Notes: generated by a model not told the origin, from the letters alone. 64,000 nt of DNA from DYKG01 sp964596185 (GCA_964596185.1 CAZQUE010000018.1:1-64000), one strand, 5' to 3'. Counted from the stretch's first letter, positions 1-8,540 are shown. Translations and numbers: made by a program.

Positions 1-366
1 ACAGTCTCAAGCGAATTTGCCTCAGCCGCAGCTGAACTGAGTTCTGAAATCAGCGCCATGCAGATTCGTCTCGACGAAATCGCCTCTTCTTCTGTAGAGC
101 GCCGCGTCAGAGTTCAGAATGCCCTCGAATCAGTTACCAACCAAACTCTACGCACCACAGAGAAGTCTGAAGAGCTGATGAAACAACTTCGACAGACAAT
201 TGCGCAAAGTTTGCTGGTTCAGCTAACCCCTTATCTGGTGGCCTTATCAGCATCTCCGCCAGACATTAACCGGCTTGGCGAAGCTAAAGCCCTTATTCGC
301 CACATTATAGAACTCGACCCGCGTCTTGAACCCGGACTGAAAGAGAAATTGCCCTGGCTGTTCTAA
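1..366 (+). CDS. C-terminal part of an unrecognised coiled-coil protein (truncated by window start)
   Basis: The frame is open from the first base, so the true start lies upstream; 121 codons and the stop are visible. The visible part is helical and charged. A heptad-like stretch (about residues 10-75 of the visible part, rich in E, S, L, R, Q) is followed by a hydrophobic helical tail ending PWLF. No cysteines, zinc motifs, transmembrane segment or ubiquitin-like fold can be seen. It lies 27 bases before the FHA gene on the same strand and is probably in the same operon as the E2/RING genes. Its function is unknown, but its position makes it a candidate scaffold or partner of that system. 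Confidence 0.6.
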   Translation, partial: TVSSEFASAAAELSSEISAMQIRLDEIASSSVERRVRVQNALESVTNQTLRTTEKSEELMKQLRQTIAQSLLVQLTPYLVALSASPPDINRLGEAKALIRHIIELDPRLEPGLKEKLPWLF

Positions 367-393
367 ACAGCCTGCAAGGCAGAGAGGAAAAAA

Positions 394-1494
394 ATGGCTG
401 AAGAAGAAACCATTGTCATAACCAAACGAGATCTGCGTGACCCCAAAGTGGAAGACATGCTGATAGCTCATCAGGCGGCTCGACGTCAATTGACTCCTGC
501 AGAGAGAGCGCCAGTCGAAACCGCGTTCTGGTTGAACCCGGTTTTTTACACCGCTGCCGCCGGACTGGCCGGCGCTTTTCTTGCCTGGGCACTGTTCGAA
601 CCCTTCATTACCTCACCGGGCTCATCTGAAGAGCGTGGTTCCGGCATCTTGATGATGCTGGTCGCGGTGCCGGCAATGATCGGTCTGTTTGTTGGCCTGA
701 TCGAAGGAATCATGTCCCGAAACTTCCTCAAAGCGATGCGATGCGGCGGTATCGGCGTCGGAATTGGCTTGGTCTGGGGTATCGTCGGTACGATGATCGG
801 TGGTTTCGCAATGAACCTGGTCAAAGCTTTTGGTCTGCCTTTCTTTCTGAGAAACATGCCTTCAGAGCAACCGAATCCAGCTGACCCACTCGCTTTCTTA
901 ACCCCTGGAATTCTTTTTGTACTGATCAGCGCCCGAGCCATGGCCTGGACAATAGTCGGCGCCGGCATGGGGGTTGGACCCGGCATTGCCCTTAAATCCA
1001 AAAAACTCCTTCTTAATGGTATGGTCGGCGGGCTTCTTGGCGGCTTCCTCGGAGGATTGCTATTTGACCCGATCGGCTTTTCGCTTACGAAGCTCGGCTT
1101 TGCTGACTCTGGCGGAACCAGCCGTATGATCGGTTTCTGCATCATTGGTTTGATGGTCGGAGTTTTTACCGGTCTGGTCGAAAATCTGACCAAAGACGCC
1201 TGGTTGATCATGAAGACTGGCCCACTCAGAGGCAAACAATTCGTTATCTATCATAATCCAACCATTATCGGCAGTTCACCAAAATGCGATGTCTACATCT
1301 TCAAAGACCCTGCCGTCGAACCGCATCATGCTGAAATCAAACAGGTGGGCAGCAAATTCGAGGTTATCGACAAAAACAGCCCCCAGGGAGTTTTTGTCAA
1401 CTCACAGAGAGTAGCCAGAAAGGTTCTTGAAAAAGGCGATGTCATCATTATTGGCGAAAGTCTGCTTGAGTTCCAGCAAAAGGAAAGATCATGA
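394..1494 (+). CDS. Multi-pass membrane protein with C-terminal FHA domain
   Basis: 366 aa; start preceded by GAGGAAAAAA. Residues 1-45 are soluble and contain an IVITKRDL motif. Residues about 50-265 hold several Gly-rich hydrophobic segments (about 50-70, 85-106, 118-150, 170-200, 207-228, 245-262), with GG and GxxxG patterns suggesting close helix packing. Residues about 277-362 match a forkhead-associated domain: IIGSS near 291-295, HH at 311-312 and the VFVNS turn at 334-338 with the conserved Asn. FHA domains bind phosphothreonine peptides. The usual first-loop Arg (IGR) is not obvious, so phosphopeptide binding is not certain. It overlaps the next RING gene by 4 bases (ATGA). It is inferred to be a membrane anchor or recruiting subunit of the E2/RING system. 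Confidence 0.85.
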   Translation: MAEEETIVITKRDLRDPKVEDMLIAHQAARRQLTPAERAPVETAFWLNPVFYTAAAGLAGAFLAWALFEPFITSPGSSEERGSGILMMLVAVPAMIGLFVGLIEGIMSRNFLKAMRCGGIGVGIGLVWGIVGTMIGGFAMNLVKAFGLPFFLRNMPSEQPNPADPLAFLTPGILFVLISARAMAWTIVGAGMGVGPGIALKSKKLLLNGMVGGLLGGFLGGLLFDPIGFSLTKLGFADSGGTSRMIGFCIIGLMVGVFTGLVENLTKDAWLIMKTGPLRGKQFVIYHNPTIIGSSPKCDVYIFKDPAVEPHHAEIKQVGSKFEVIDKNSPQGVFVNSQRVARKVLEKGDVIIIGESLLEFQQKERS

Positions 1495-2162
1495 ACACCC
1501 TCAGACCTGGCGCTAAAGCCGGAAAAACACAGCGTACGGTAAATGTCGGCAAAAGAGTACAGGTCGACCCTGTTTCGCCATCTGCCGAACATATTGGCAA
1601 AACCTGCTCAACCTGTGGCACAGGTATTATGCAGAGTGACACCATTGTCTTATGTCCCGAATGTTCGCTGCCCTACCATTATGATTGCTGGAAGGAAATC
1701 GGCGGTTGCGGCACCTACGGTTGCGCTGCGGCCCCCGTAACCGTGGCCAAAGAAGCAGTTCCCGAGGACATTTTCACCCCAGGCTGGACTGCAGAAAAAA
1801 AATGCCCCGAATGCGGTTCGAGTATCATTGCCAATGCGCTTGTCTGCAAGGTCTGTAAAGCGACTTTTCCAACCGAACGGCCGATGACCAAAGCCGAGTG
1901 GCAAGACAGAATTTATGACGAAAAAGAGCTTGGTAGAGTGAAAACCGCGGTCATTGCCCAGTTTATCTTCAGCACTATTGGCTGCCTCGTTTTCATCATG
2001 CTGCCGTTGAACCTTATCGCAGCTTTTACCGACAGCTGGAGCTTCAGAGCCAAACGCTTGCCGCCATCTCTCAAAGTTCTTTTTTATGCTGCAATGGCCA
2101 TTTCGGTTCTCTGGGCATCGATAGCCGTAATCTTCATTCTTTATTCAATGGTATTCAAATGA
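1491..2162 (+). CDS. Membrane-anchored prokaryotic RING-like / zinc-ribbon protein
   Basis: 223 aa. A binuclear RING-type site is readable as C39-x2-C42-x12-C55-x2-C58-x4-H63-x2-C66-x6-C73-x4-C78, including the YHYDCW segment typical of bacterial RING-like treble clefs. A second zinc ribbon follows (C105, C108, C119, C122). Two transmembrane helices lie at about 146-175 and 193-220, so the zinc fingers are on one face of the membrane. The start codon overlaps the FHA stop and the stop overlaps the protease start, both as ATGA, so translation is probably coupled. In E2-containing operons such RING proteins are candidate E3-like adaptors. That role is inferred from the neighbours; the zinc ligands are seen directly. 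Confidence 0.85.
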   Translation: MNTLRPGAKAGKTQRTVNVGKRVQVDPVSPSAEHIGKTCSTCGTGIMQSDTIVLCPECSLPYHYDCWKEIGGCGTYGCAAAPVTVAKEAVPEDIFTPGWTAEKKCPECGSSIIANALVCKVCKATFPTERPMTKAEWQDRIYDEKELGRVKTAVIAQFIFSTIGCLVFIMLPLNLIAAFTDSWSFRAKRLPPSLKVLFYAAMAISVLWASIAVIFILYSMVFK

Positions 2163-3496
2163 ACACAAACGGAGATAGAATTATTGTTGACAGCCTTAGA
2201 GCCGGAACCGCATGCCCTTCATGCCTGCAACCGCTCAAAGATGGCGAAACCGCATATATCTGCCATAAATGCGGGGCGATGAATCACGATATTTGCTGGC
2301 AAAGATGTGGCTGCGGCAGTTATCATTGCCGGGCCGGCAGTTCCAGCCCAATCACTGGCGGTGCTGCTGATATCGTCATAACCAAGGCAGACCTTGAAAA
2401 TCTCAAAGAGGTCCCGGCCAACAGCAGATACGGTACCGCTGCGATTGCTGATGAACTTCAGCAGCAGCAAAAACAGACCTGGTCACCCCTGGCAATTTTT
2501 GCTCTGGTGATAGGCTTGGGCACCCTTGCTATAAGTGTCGTCAACTTTTCAACCGAAAAAGCTTCCGAATACCAGACCGCAGTCTTTCTTCTTTCTCTAG
2601 GTGGCTGCCTGGTCTCTGTGCTTGTCGGCGCAATTTCGATCGCAACCTTCCATAATAACAGCACCAGTAAAGGCCTGCTTCTTTCATTCGGCGGAATGGG
2701 CAGCGCAATCATCGCTTTATTGCTGACCCTGTACCCGCTGATGAACCCGGAAAACGAACAGGGCGAGCAATTCAAGCCTGACATGAAGCAGATAGGCGAA
2801 GCCATTCGCACCGCGGCACCGGCGATCAAAGGCCCACTGATGGCCAACGTCCACATCAAGGCTGGAAGTGGCTTCAGAATGGGCATGGGTTCCGGAATAG
2901 CTCTTTGTAACCGTGATGCATTTACCTACATTTTGACCAACGCCCACGTCCTTACGCTCGGTACAAGAGTGAAATCTCTTGAGGAGCTCAAAAGCAAAGC
3001 CGGCAGCGTCGAAGTAACCTTTTATTCAGGTGAAACCATGGGCGCAACCCCAGTATGGCTGGCACCAGATGAAATTGATCTGGCCCTGATCAGAGTGAAT
3101 ACCCCATCTGGGTTTGTACCTCAGCTGAAATACCAGCAGGGCCGTTCACTCACCATGGGGCAGCGGGTTTTTGCCATCGGAAATCCCATTGGCCTCAACT
3201 GGACATACACCGACGGGGTAATTTCTGCTCTGCGCAAAAATCGCCACGGTTCAAGAGAAATTACCGTTGTCCAGATGCAGACTCCTCTCAATCACGGCAA
3301 TTCCGGCGGCGGTCTCTACGACCTCGAAGGCTATCTGATTGGAGTTAACACCTGGATATACGCAAAAACCGCCACAGAAGGCCTTAATTTTTCTATTGCA
3401 ATTGACGAATTTTTCCAGCTGCTCGAACCCGAATGGCTTGAACTGCTTGCCCTTTCCGGAGCCGGCCAGCTGGCTGAAAAGGAACCCAATCGATGA
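2159..3496 (+). CDS. RING-like domain fused through three TM helices to a trypsin-like (S1C/HtrA-type) protease
   Basis: 445 aa. The N-terminal RING-like site has C19, C22, C35, C38, H43, C46, C52 and C57, with nearly the same spacing as the preceding protein. An IVITKADL motif follows at 72-79. Three hydrophobic helices lie at about 109-130, 139-163 and 172-195. A serine-protease domain fills about 225-440, with the triad H263 (TNAHV), D307 (EIDLALI) and S382 (GNSGGG). It resembles the HtrA/DegP protease core but has no PDZ domain. With three helices, the RING and protease would sit on opposite sides of the membrane, which would link cytoplasmic recognition to envelope proteolysis. Topology and substrate are inferred. 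It overlaps both neighbours by 4 bases. Confidence 0.88.
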   Translation: MNTNGDRIIVDSLRAGTACPSCLQPLKDGETAYICHKCGAMNHDICWQRCGCGSYHCRAGSSSPITGGAADIVITKADLENLKEVPANSRYGTAAIADELQQQQKQTWSPLAIFALVIGLGTLAISVVNFSTEKASEYQTAVFLLSLGGCLVSVLVGAISIATFHNNSTSKGLLLSFGGMGSAIIALLLTLYPLMNPENEQGEQFKPDMKQIGEAIRTAAPAIKGPLMANVHIKAGSGFRMGMGSGIALCNRDAFTYILTNAHVLTLGTRVKSLEELKSKAGSVEVTFYSGETMGATPVWLAPDEIDLALIRVNTPSGFVPQLKYQQGRSLTMGQRVFAIGNPIGLNWTYTDGVISALRKNRHGSREITVVQMQTPLNHGNSGGGLYDLEGYLIGVNTWIYAKTATEGLNFSIAIDEFFQLLEPEWLELLALSGAGQLAEKEPNR

Positions 3497-4380
3497 GTAT
3501 TAGACACCGACGCTTACAGTCAGACTACGAAAAAATCGTTGCTACCTTCAATGAGGAAAGTCGCATTCACATCAAGGCCGTTACCGGTCATCCACCGGAA
3601 AAATATCAGATTGAATTTCTGATCAACAGCCTGGTAATGCAGCCAGACGGCGCAGTTAAGGTTAAAAACAACCACATCGCCGAAATCTATCTGTCGGCTT
3701 CTTATCCGCGTCAACCTCCCCAGTGCCGCATGCTCACTCCGGTCTTTCACCCAAACATCGCACCACATGCAATTTGTATCGGAGACCATTGGGCGGCAGG
3801 AGAATCGCTTCCCAATCTTATCGTTCGTATCGGTGAAATGCTGTCTTACCAAAGCTACAACTTGAAAAGTCCCCTGAATGGTGAGGCGGCAAAGTGGGCC
3901 GGTCAAAATGGCAATCGCTTTCCTATAGATAAATTCGACTTTTCCTCCTATTACAGCGCCAGCGACAAGGTCTTGTCTGAAGCCCAGGCAGAAACTATCG
4001 ACGAAAACAGTATCATGAACTGCGCCAACTGCGGAACCGCCGTGAAAGGCTCAGAAATTATCATCTGTTCTTCAAAGCATCCGGTTTGCGCCAGTTGCGC
4101 TATGACCTGCTCAGTTTGTGGTCGCCAGATCTGCCTGAAATGCCTGACCAGCACATGTGCTATTTGCTCCAAGGTTGTCTGTGCCCACTGCCATTTCAAA
4201 TGCAACTCATGTAAAATTGACCTTTGCAGCAACCACACATACAAATGCCACATCTGCGAAGCTCCGGGTTGCCAGGATTGCACCATCACCTGCGCTGCTT
4301 GCGGCAAACCCACTTGCCTCGATCATATTCGGCAAATTCAGCAAACCAACGATTATCGTTGCTCGAAATGTTGTCCTTGA
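3493..4380 (+). CDS. E2 ubiquitin-conjugating-enzyme-like (UBC fold) protein with Cys-rich zinc-binding tail
   Basis: 295 aa. Residues 1-150 carry the E2 signature: the YPRQPP segment (71-76), an HPN tripeptide (86-88), the candidate catalytic Cys95 in AICIGDHW, then a LPNLIVRIGEML helix and a SPLNGEAA motif (126-133) as in eukaryotic E2s. The HPN-to-Cys spacing is one residue shorter than usual. Residues 177-294 are a tandem array of CxxC/CxxxC knuckles with about 30 cysteines and interspersed His, likely several treble-clef or B-box-like zinc sites. E2 enzymes carry a ubiquitin-like protein on Cys and pass it to a target; here the zinc tail could supply an E3-like function in cis. The gene overlaps the protease gene by ATGA. 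The E2 assignment is strong; activity and partner modifier are unknown. Confidence 0.88.
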   Translation: MSIRHRRLQSDYEKIVATFNEESRIHIKAVTGHPPEKYQIEFLINSLVMQPDGAVKVKNNHIAEIYLSASYPRQPPQCRMLTPVFHPNIAPHAICIGDHWAAGESLPNLIVRIGEMLSYQSYNLKSPLNGEAAKWAGQNGNRFPIDKFDFSSYYSASDKVLSEAQAETIDENSIMNCANCGTAVKGSEIIICSSKHPVCASCAMTCSVCGRQICLKCLTSTCAICSKVVCAHCHFKCNSCKIDLCSNHTYKCHICEAPGCQDCTITCAACGKPTCLDHIRQIQQTNDYRCSKCCP

Positions 4381-4442
4381 TTTTTTTGTATTTTTTTACA
4401 TATTGATTTTTTGAGATTTTTTCGGAAAGGCGGAAGATTAAA

Positions 4443-5270
4443 ATGGCCAGTGTTTTTTGTAATAAATGCAGCGAAGAAATTGAAATACCAGAAGGGCGAC
4501 GCTCGCCATTTATAACCTGCCCAAAATGCCGCGCCGCCGTGCCGATCGCCAACATGGGAAGCTCTCCACCTGCCAGACCGGCAGCTCCAAGAGCCCCTGC
4601 TCCTCCGCCAGCAAGACCAGCAGCACCGCCAATGGGTGCAGCACCCGCAGCTCCGCCGATGGGTTCGATGCCGTCTGCCCCGCCTCCGGCACAGGCTCCC
4701 AACGGCATGGATTCTCTTCCAGAATTGATGAAAGCCAACAAAAGAGTCGCCGGCCAACCGTGCGCTGTCTGTGCCCGGCCAATCAATCTCGGCGAGCAGA
4801 TCCATAACTGTCCGAACTGTCACTCGATCAATCATGATGCCTGTTGGCGACAAAGCGGCGGCTGCACTTCAATTTCATGCAGAAGCCCCCAGGCGGCGGC
4901 AAGACCAGCGGCGCCCGCAGCGGCTGGCGCAGTATATGAACCGCCTCCCCCGGCGCATGGAACCGGAGCACCCGCTGCGAACATGGTTCCCTGTCGCTGG
5001 TGCAAAGAACCGATTATGCGCGGCGCTAGAAAATGCAAGCATTGCAATGAGTTCCAGCGTGACGAAGACCGCGAAACAAACAACAAGGTGACTCAGGATG
5101 AAGAAGATCTCTCAGTCACCGACTGGATCGGGGTTCTTTGTTGCCCGCTGATCGCCTTCATTCAGGGCATTATTTATACCGCTCAGGGTCGCTCAAAAGG
5201 TAAGCGCCTGATGCTCTACGCTGCAATTGCCATGTTCCTCGGCGCATTGGTAAAAGCCGGCGGCAACTGA
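4443..5270 (+). CDS. Membrane protein with zinc ribbon, Pro/Ala linker, RING-like domain and second zinc ribbon
   Basis: 275 aa. An N-terminal MJ0042-like zinc ribbon (C6, C9, C26, C29) is followed by a Pro/Ala-rich linker (about 40-88). The RING-like site is C107, C110, C123, C126, H131, C134, C141, C146, with spacing identical to the protein at 1491-2162. A second Pro/Ala linker leads to another zinc ribbon (C184, C187, C198, C201). Two hydrophobic stretches at about 228-247 and 257-270 suggest a C-terminal membrane anchor. A 62-base AT-rich spacer separates it from the E2 gene and GGCGGAAG precedes the start. It is the third RING-type protein of the operon and a candidate E3-like adaptor by context. 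Confidence 0.83.
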   Translation: MASVFCNKCSEEIEIPEGRRSPFITCPKCRAAVPIANMGSSPPARPAAPRAPAPPPARPAAPPMGAAPAAPPMGSMPSAPPPAQAPNGMDSLPELMKANKRVAGQPCAVCARPINLGEQIHNCPNCHSINHDACWRQSGGCTSISCRSPQAAARPAAPAAAGAVYEPPPPAHGTGAPAANMVPCRWCKEPIMRGARKCKHCNEFQRDEDRETNNKVTQDEEDLSVTDWIGVLCCPLIAFIQGIIYTAQGRSKGKRLMLYAAIAMFLGALVKAGGN

Positions 5271-5286
5271 TTCCGGCAACCTCCTC

Positions 5287-5745
5287 ATGACAACTGAAAT
5301 TACAGCAGAAACAATGCTTGAAGAATCAGACGATACTATTGAAAGGCGTTTTCGTTCACATCAGATAACTCAGCTGGTCTTCGCTCTGGTGATGGTTATT
5401 CTGCCTTTCTTTCTCGCCCCGGCCTATCCAGGCGAAGACAGGGTTGCGATCTGTAACTGGCGTGTGCCGGCATTGTGCCCGCATCAGCTTTTTTACAACC
5501 AGACCTGTCCCGGCTGCGGGCTGATCCGGAGTTTTACCGCCTTCGCCCATGGGCAATTCACTGAGTCCTACAACTACCACCGCCTTGGCATTCCTCTTTA
5601 TTTTCTAATTCTGATGCAGATTCCTTTACGTCTCTATCTTTTGAAAAAAGGACCAGAAAAGCTTTCTGGTCGAGTTAACGCGCTTCTGCAATGGCCGATC
5701 CCGATTACTATTGCCGCCCTGATAATAAACTGGCTCATCCCCTAA
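5287..5745 (+). CDS. DUF2752 family membrane protein
   Basis: 152 aa with three hydrophobic segments (about 27-46, 95-115, 133-151). It has the family hallmark CPGCGLIRSF (C74, C77) that follows the first helix and precedes the second. DUF2752 proteins are small membrane proteins of unknown function found near varied envelope genes. It starts 16 bases after the third RING gene and is probably the last gene of the E2/RING operon. The CxxC pair could bind metal or be redox active; the sequence does not decide this. Confidence 0.8.
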   Translation: MTTEITAETMLEESDDTIERRFRSHQITQLVFALVMVILPFFLAPAYPGEDRVAICNWRVPALCPHQLFYNQTCPGCGLIRSFTAFAHGQFTESYNYHRLGIPLYFLILMQIPLRLYLLKKGPEKLSGRVNALLQWPIPITIAALIINWLIP

Positions 5746-5794
5746 GGCATTTTTACTCAAGCAAAACTCCATTCATGTTTGTGAATCTTTTCTA

Positions 5795-5822
5795 TTGCCT
5801 GATCTTTCAGGTATTGTAAAAT
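5795..5822 (+). promoter_or_regulatory. Possible sigma-70 promoter for the ankyrin gene
   Basis: TTGCCT (5795-5800) and TAAAAT (5817-5822) are separated by 16 bases, about 30 bases before the ankyrin start. Moderate match only. Confidence 0.4.
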
Positions 5823-5852
5823 AAGAGAAAAGTTCATTGATTTGGATCAACA

Positions 5853-8468
5853 ATGAGATTGAAGGAAAAATTTCTGCTGCTTTTTAATCGCAGGCTTTTG
5901 CTGGCAATTAGCGTAGCATTTTCTGCTTTTCTATTTTTCAGCCAAGGGGCCCCAACGATAATCGGAGCAGAAAAGAAACCGGTTGTAAAGCACGAATGGC
6001 CAAATCGGCCAGTCGAGCTTGATCCTGACAAAGAGCCGGATTACCGAATGGACTTCAAATTCTACACGGGCATGTTTGTCGAGATGATGACTGCTGATAT
6101 TCGCAACGGAAAACTCTATAAGATTTTTCGCGGCAGTCCGGGCTACATTGGGCACTCCACGGTTTATTATTTCGAAAATGATCGTATAGTTGGGGTTGTC
6201 TCAAAAGGTTCACCGGCCGTTGAAAATTACGGCATGGGAAAGCGCATGATTTCAGTGCGCCCTCAAGACCTCGACATTAACCGGATTCTTTTGCGCAAGG
6301 GCAAAATTGTTTCATGGGTGAAAAGAGACGGCCAACCTCTTCCTTTTGCCTACCAGACATTTAAAGCCCAGGAACGTTCGCTTAAGGAACTTGAAAAATA
6401 TTACACAAATCTGGTCAAATACCGAGAGAGCTGGACCTTAGAAAAATCCCACCAGGATGCCGTTTATCATCCGGTATTACAGGCGCTGCACTGTGGAAAC
6501 GCCTCTGAGGCTCACAGATTGTTCGCGCAGATTAAAGTCGCTTCGGCAAGCCCGGAACTTTTTAACCAGATTGCCATGTTGTCCGTAGAGAGCAATAATT
6601 CTGAAATGCTGCAACTTGCACTTCAGTCGAAGTTCGAGCCTAAAAGCAAGACGGCCATAAGAACTCTTTGTCTTGCTTCGTGGCTGGGCTATTTCGACAT
6701 GGCAAAAGCACTGATTGATTCTGGGGTTCCGGCAGATGTCAAGGATTATGACGAGCATTATCCAGTTGAATATGCCATTTGCAGTGGGAACTTACCATTA
6801 TTTAAATTTTTGTTTGATAAAGTATCTCTAGAAAAGCGCGATCCTTATTTTCTGCGCGAGTTCAGTTATAGTCTAATGTTGAAAGCTTCAACATTTGCAA
6901 GACTGGAAATTGCCGATGCCTTATTGGAGTATGGTTGTCACACACTTCTTAAAGACTTTCAGGTGGCGAGGGTCTTATGTGCAGCGGCAAGCGGTGAAAG
7001 CGAAAAATTCTTCAAATTTTTACTTGAATCCAGATTTAAAGCGAAACTTGACGAGCAATCGTTGCAGGCTGCTTTAAGATCGGCGGCGATGGCAGAAAAC
7101 GTTAAATCAGTAGAAATACTTCTTGGACTTGGCGTCAATCCTGACAGCCCTGACGATGATAAAAAAACGACTTTGATGCTGCTTCTCTATCGTTCAAATT
7201 GCTCCGCCAAAAGCAAAGAGATTATCAGAATGCTTATTGCAGCCGGTGCAAACCTTCAAAGCAGTGACCGATGGGGCAAAACGGTTTGGCAATACGCGGC
7301 CCATCAAAAAGACCAGGAAGTGCTGGGCATGATTCTTCCCCCGTCAGAAGAAGATACCGATGACTCTCTTGCCATCGCCTTTGAAAAAGCCGCTGAAAAC
7401 TACAATTTTCCTGCCATGGAGCACATTTTACTGAATCATCCCGATTTTAAACTCGAAAATCAAGGCAATAAAGCTTTTGCAAGCAGCCTTAAGTTTAACA
7501 GGATCCAGGTAATCGACTGGTTTTTCCGCAGGGGTTTCGATCTGCAAAAGGCATCAATAAAAGCGCCAATGACCATTTACCTGAAAAATATTGATAAGTA
7601 TTCGAGTTGGAACGAAGAGAACATTCTAAGTTTGCTATTGGAAAACGGCGCTCAGGTAAATGAAACCGATGAAATTTTTGCCAGCGCCCTTGATTATATG
7701 TGGCTTAGCAATTGTGAATGGAAGAATGAGGGCATAGCTTTTCTTGAAAACGCCGGAGGCAAAGATTCCTTTGTTGCAGCAATTCTGCAAGGAGATATCG
7801 ATAAGGTGCAATCATTTACCAACCTTAAAGAACGTTTGAAAATCAAAGATAAAAGAGGCAATAATCTCCTGCATTTATGTGCCCGGGAAGGCCAGGCGAA
7901 ATTGATCTCTTACCTGGTTGAAGCAGGTATGCCGGTAGATGAGAAAAATGATGATTTAAAAACGCCGCTGTGGCTGGCAATTGAATTCGACCAGCTCGAA
8001 GCAGCAAGAGTTCTGCATGACAAAGGAGCGCAAATTGATGCTCGCAACGAAAATGGAGAAACCATACTATACGAAGAGGTAAAAACAGCTTCTCCGCAAG
8101 CAGTGGAATTTCTCTTAAAAAACGGCGCCAGCCTGTTCCCGAAAACAAAACATCGCTGGTCTGGACCAGTAATTGGCAGATTACTTTGCAATCCCGGCTT
8201 TGAAAAAAGGACTGAAGTGGCTGAAATTCTTTTAAAATACGGAGCACAGGTAGATTCTCCCGACCATACGGACTCGATGCTTCACAATGCTGCAAGCATG
8301 GATTGGAAGGAAGATGTGGTCTGGTTATTGAACCATGGAGCCAGGATCAACGCCCTGAATGAAAAGGGTCGCACGCCACTCGACTCTGCCCTTCGTTTAA
8401 AGCGGTTTGAAATGGCCGATTTTTTGAGATCATTGGGCGCTAAAACTGCAGAAGAACTAAACAAATAG
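5853..8468 (+). CDS. Large exported or membrane-anchored ankyrin-repeat protein
   Basis: 871 aa. Residues about 13-34 form a hydrophobic signal peptide or anchor after a basic start. Residues about 35-200 are a non-repeat domain. From about 205 to the end there are ankyrin-type repeats, clearest in the C-terminal half (NNLLHLCAREGQ, KTPLWLAIEFDQ, GRTPLDSALRLKR). These repeats bind proteins; a partner is not evident. It follows the E2/RING operon by 107 bases and has its own possible promoter, so it may or may not belong to that system. Ankyrin proteins with signal peptides often work in the periplasm or at the surface. No enzymatic motif was seen. Confidence 0.8.
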   Translation: MRLKEKFLLLFNRRLLLAISVAFSAFLFFSQGAPTIIGAEKKPVVKHEWPNRPVELDPDKEPDYRMDFKFYTGMFVEMMTADIRNGKLYKIFRGSPGYIGHSTVYYFENDRIVGVVSKGSPAVENYGMGKRMISVRPQDLDINRILLRKGKIVSWVKRDGQPLPFAYQTFKAQERSLKELEKYYTNLVKYRESWTLEKSHQDAVYHPVLQALHCGNASEAHRLFAQIKVASASPELFNQIAMLSVESNNSEMLQLALQSKFEPKSKTAIRTLCLASWLGYFDMAKALIDSGVPADVKDYDEHYPVEYAICSGNLPLFKFLFDKVSLEKRDPYFLREFSYSLMLKASTFARLEIADALLEYGCHTLLKDFQVARVLCAAASGESEKFFKFLLESRFKAKLDEQSLQAALRSAAMAENVKSVEILLGLGVNPDSPDDDKKTTLMLLLYRSNCSAKSKEIIRMLIAAGANLQSSDRWGKTVWQYAAHQKDQEVLGMILPPSEEDTDDSLAIAFEKAAENYNFPAMEHILLNHPDFKLENQGNKAFASSLKFNRIQVIDWFFRRGFDLQKASIKAPMTIYLKNIDKYSSWNEENILSLLLENGAQVNETDEIFASALDYMWLSNCEWKNEGIAFLENAGGKDSFVAAILQGDIDKVQSFTNLKERLKIKDKRGNNLLHLCAREGQAKLISYLVEAGMPVDEKNDDLKTPLWLAIEFDQLEAARVLHDKGAQIDARNENGETILYEEVKTASPQAVEFLLKNGASLFPKTKHRWSGPVIGRLLCNPGFEKRTEVAEILLKYGAQVDSPDHTDSMLHNAASMDWKEDVVWLLNHGARINALNEKGRTPLDSALRLKRFEMADFLRSLGAKTAEELNK

Positions 8469-8511
8469 GTACAAAAGGATCTTTGAATTGCCATATTTGA
8501 ATTTTTGTTGG

Positions 8512-8540
8512 TTGACAAATTGTTAGAGTATCAATATAAT
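8512..8540 (+). promoter_or_regulatory. Near-consensus sigma-70 promoter of the ABC exporter leader
   Basis: TTGACA (8512-8517) and TATAAT (8535-8540) both match consensus exactly with a 17-base spacer. Transcription would begin near 8547, giving a leader of about 300 bases before the first ABC gene. This is the strongest promoter sequence seen in the window. Confidence 0.9.

Noticed and set aside
546..1235. Long antisense open frame opposite the FHA gene
   Set aside because: It has Pro/Ile/Arg-rich shadow composition, no ribosome site, and the opposite strand carries a clear FHA protein.
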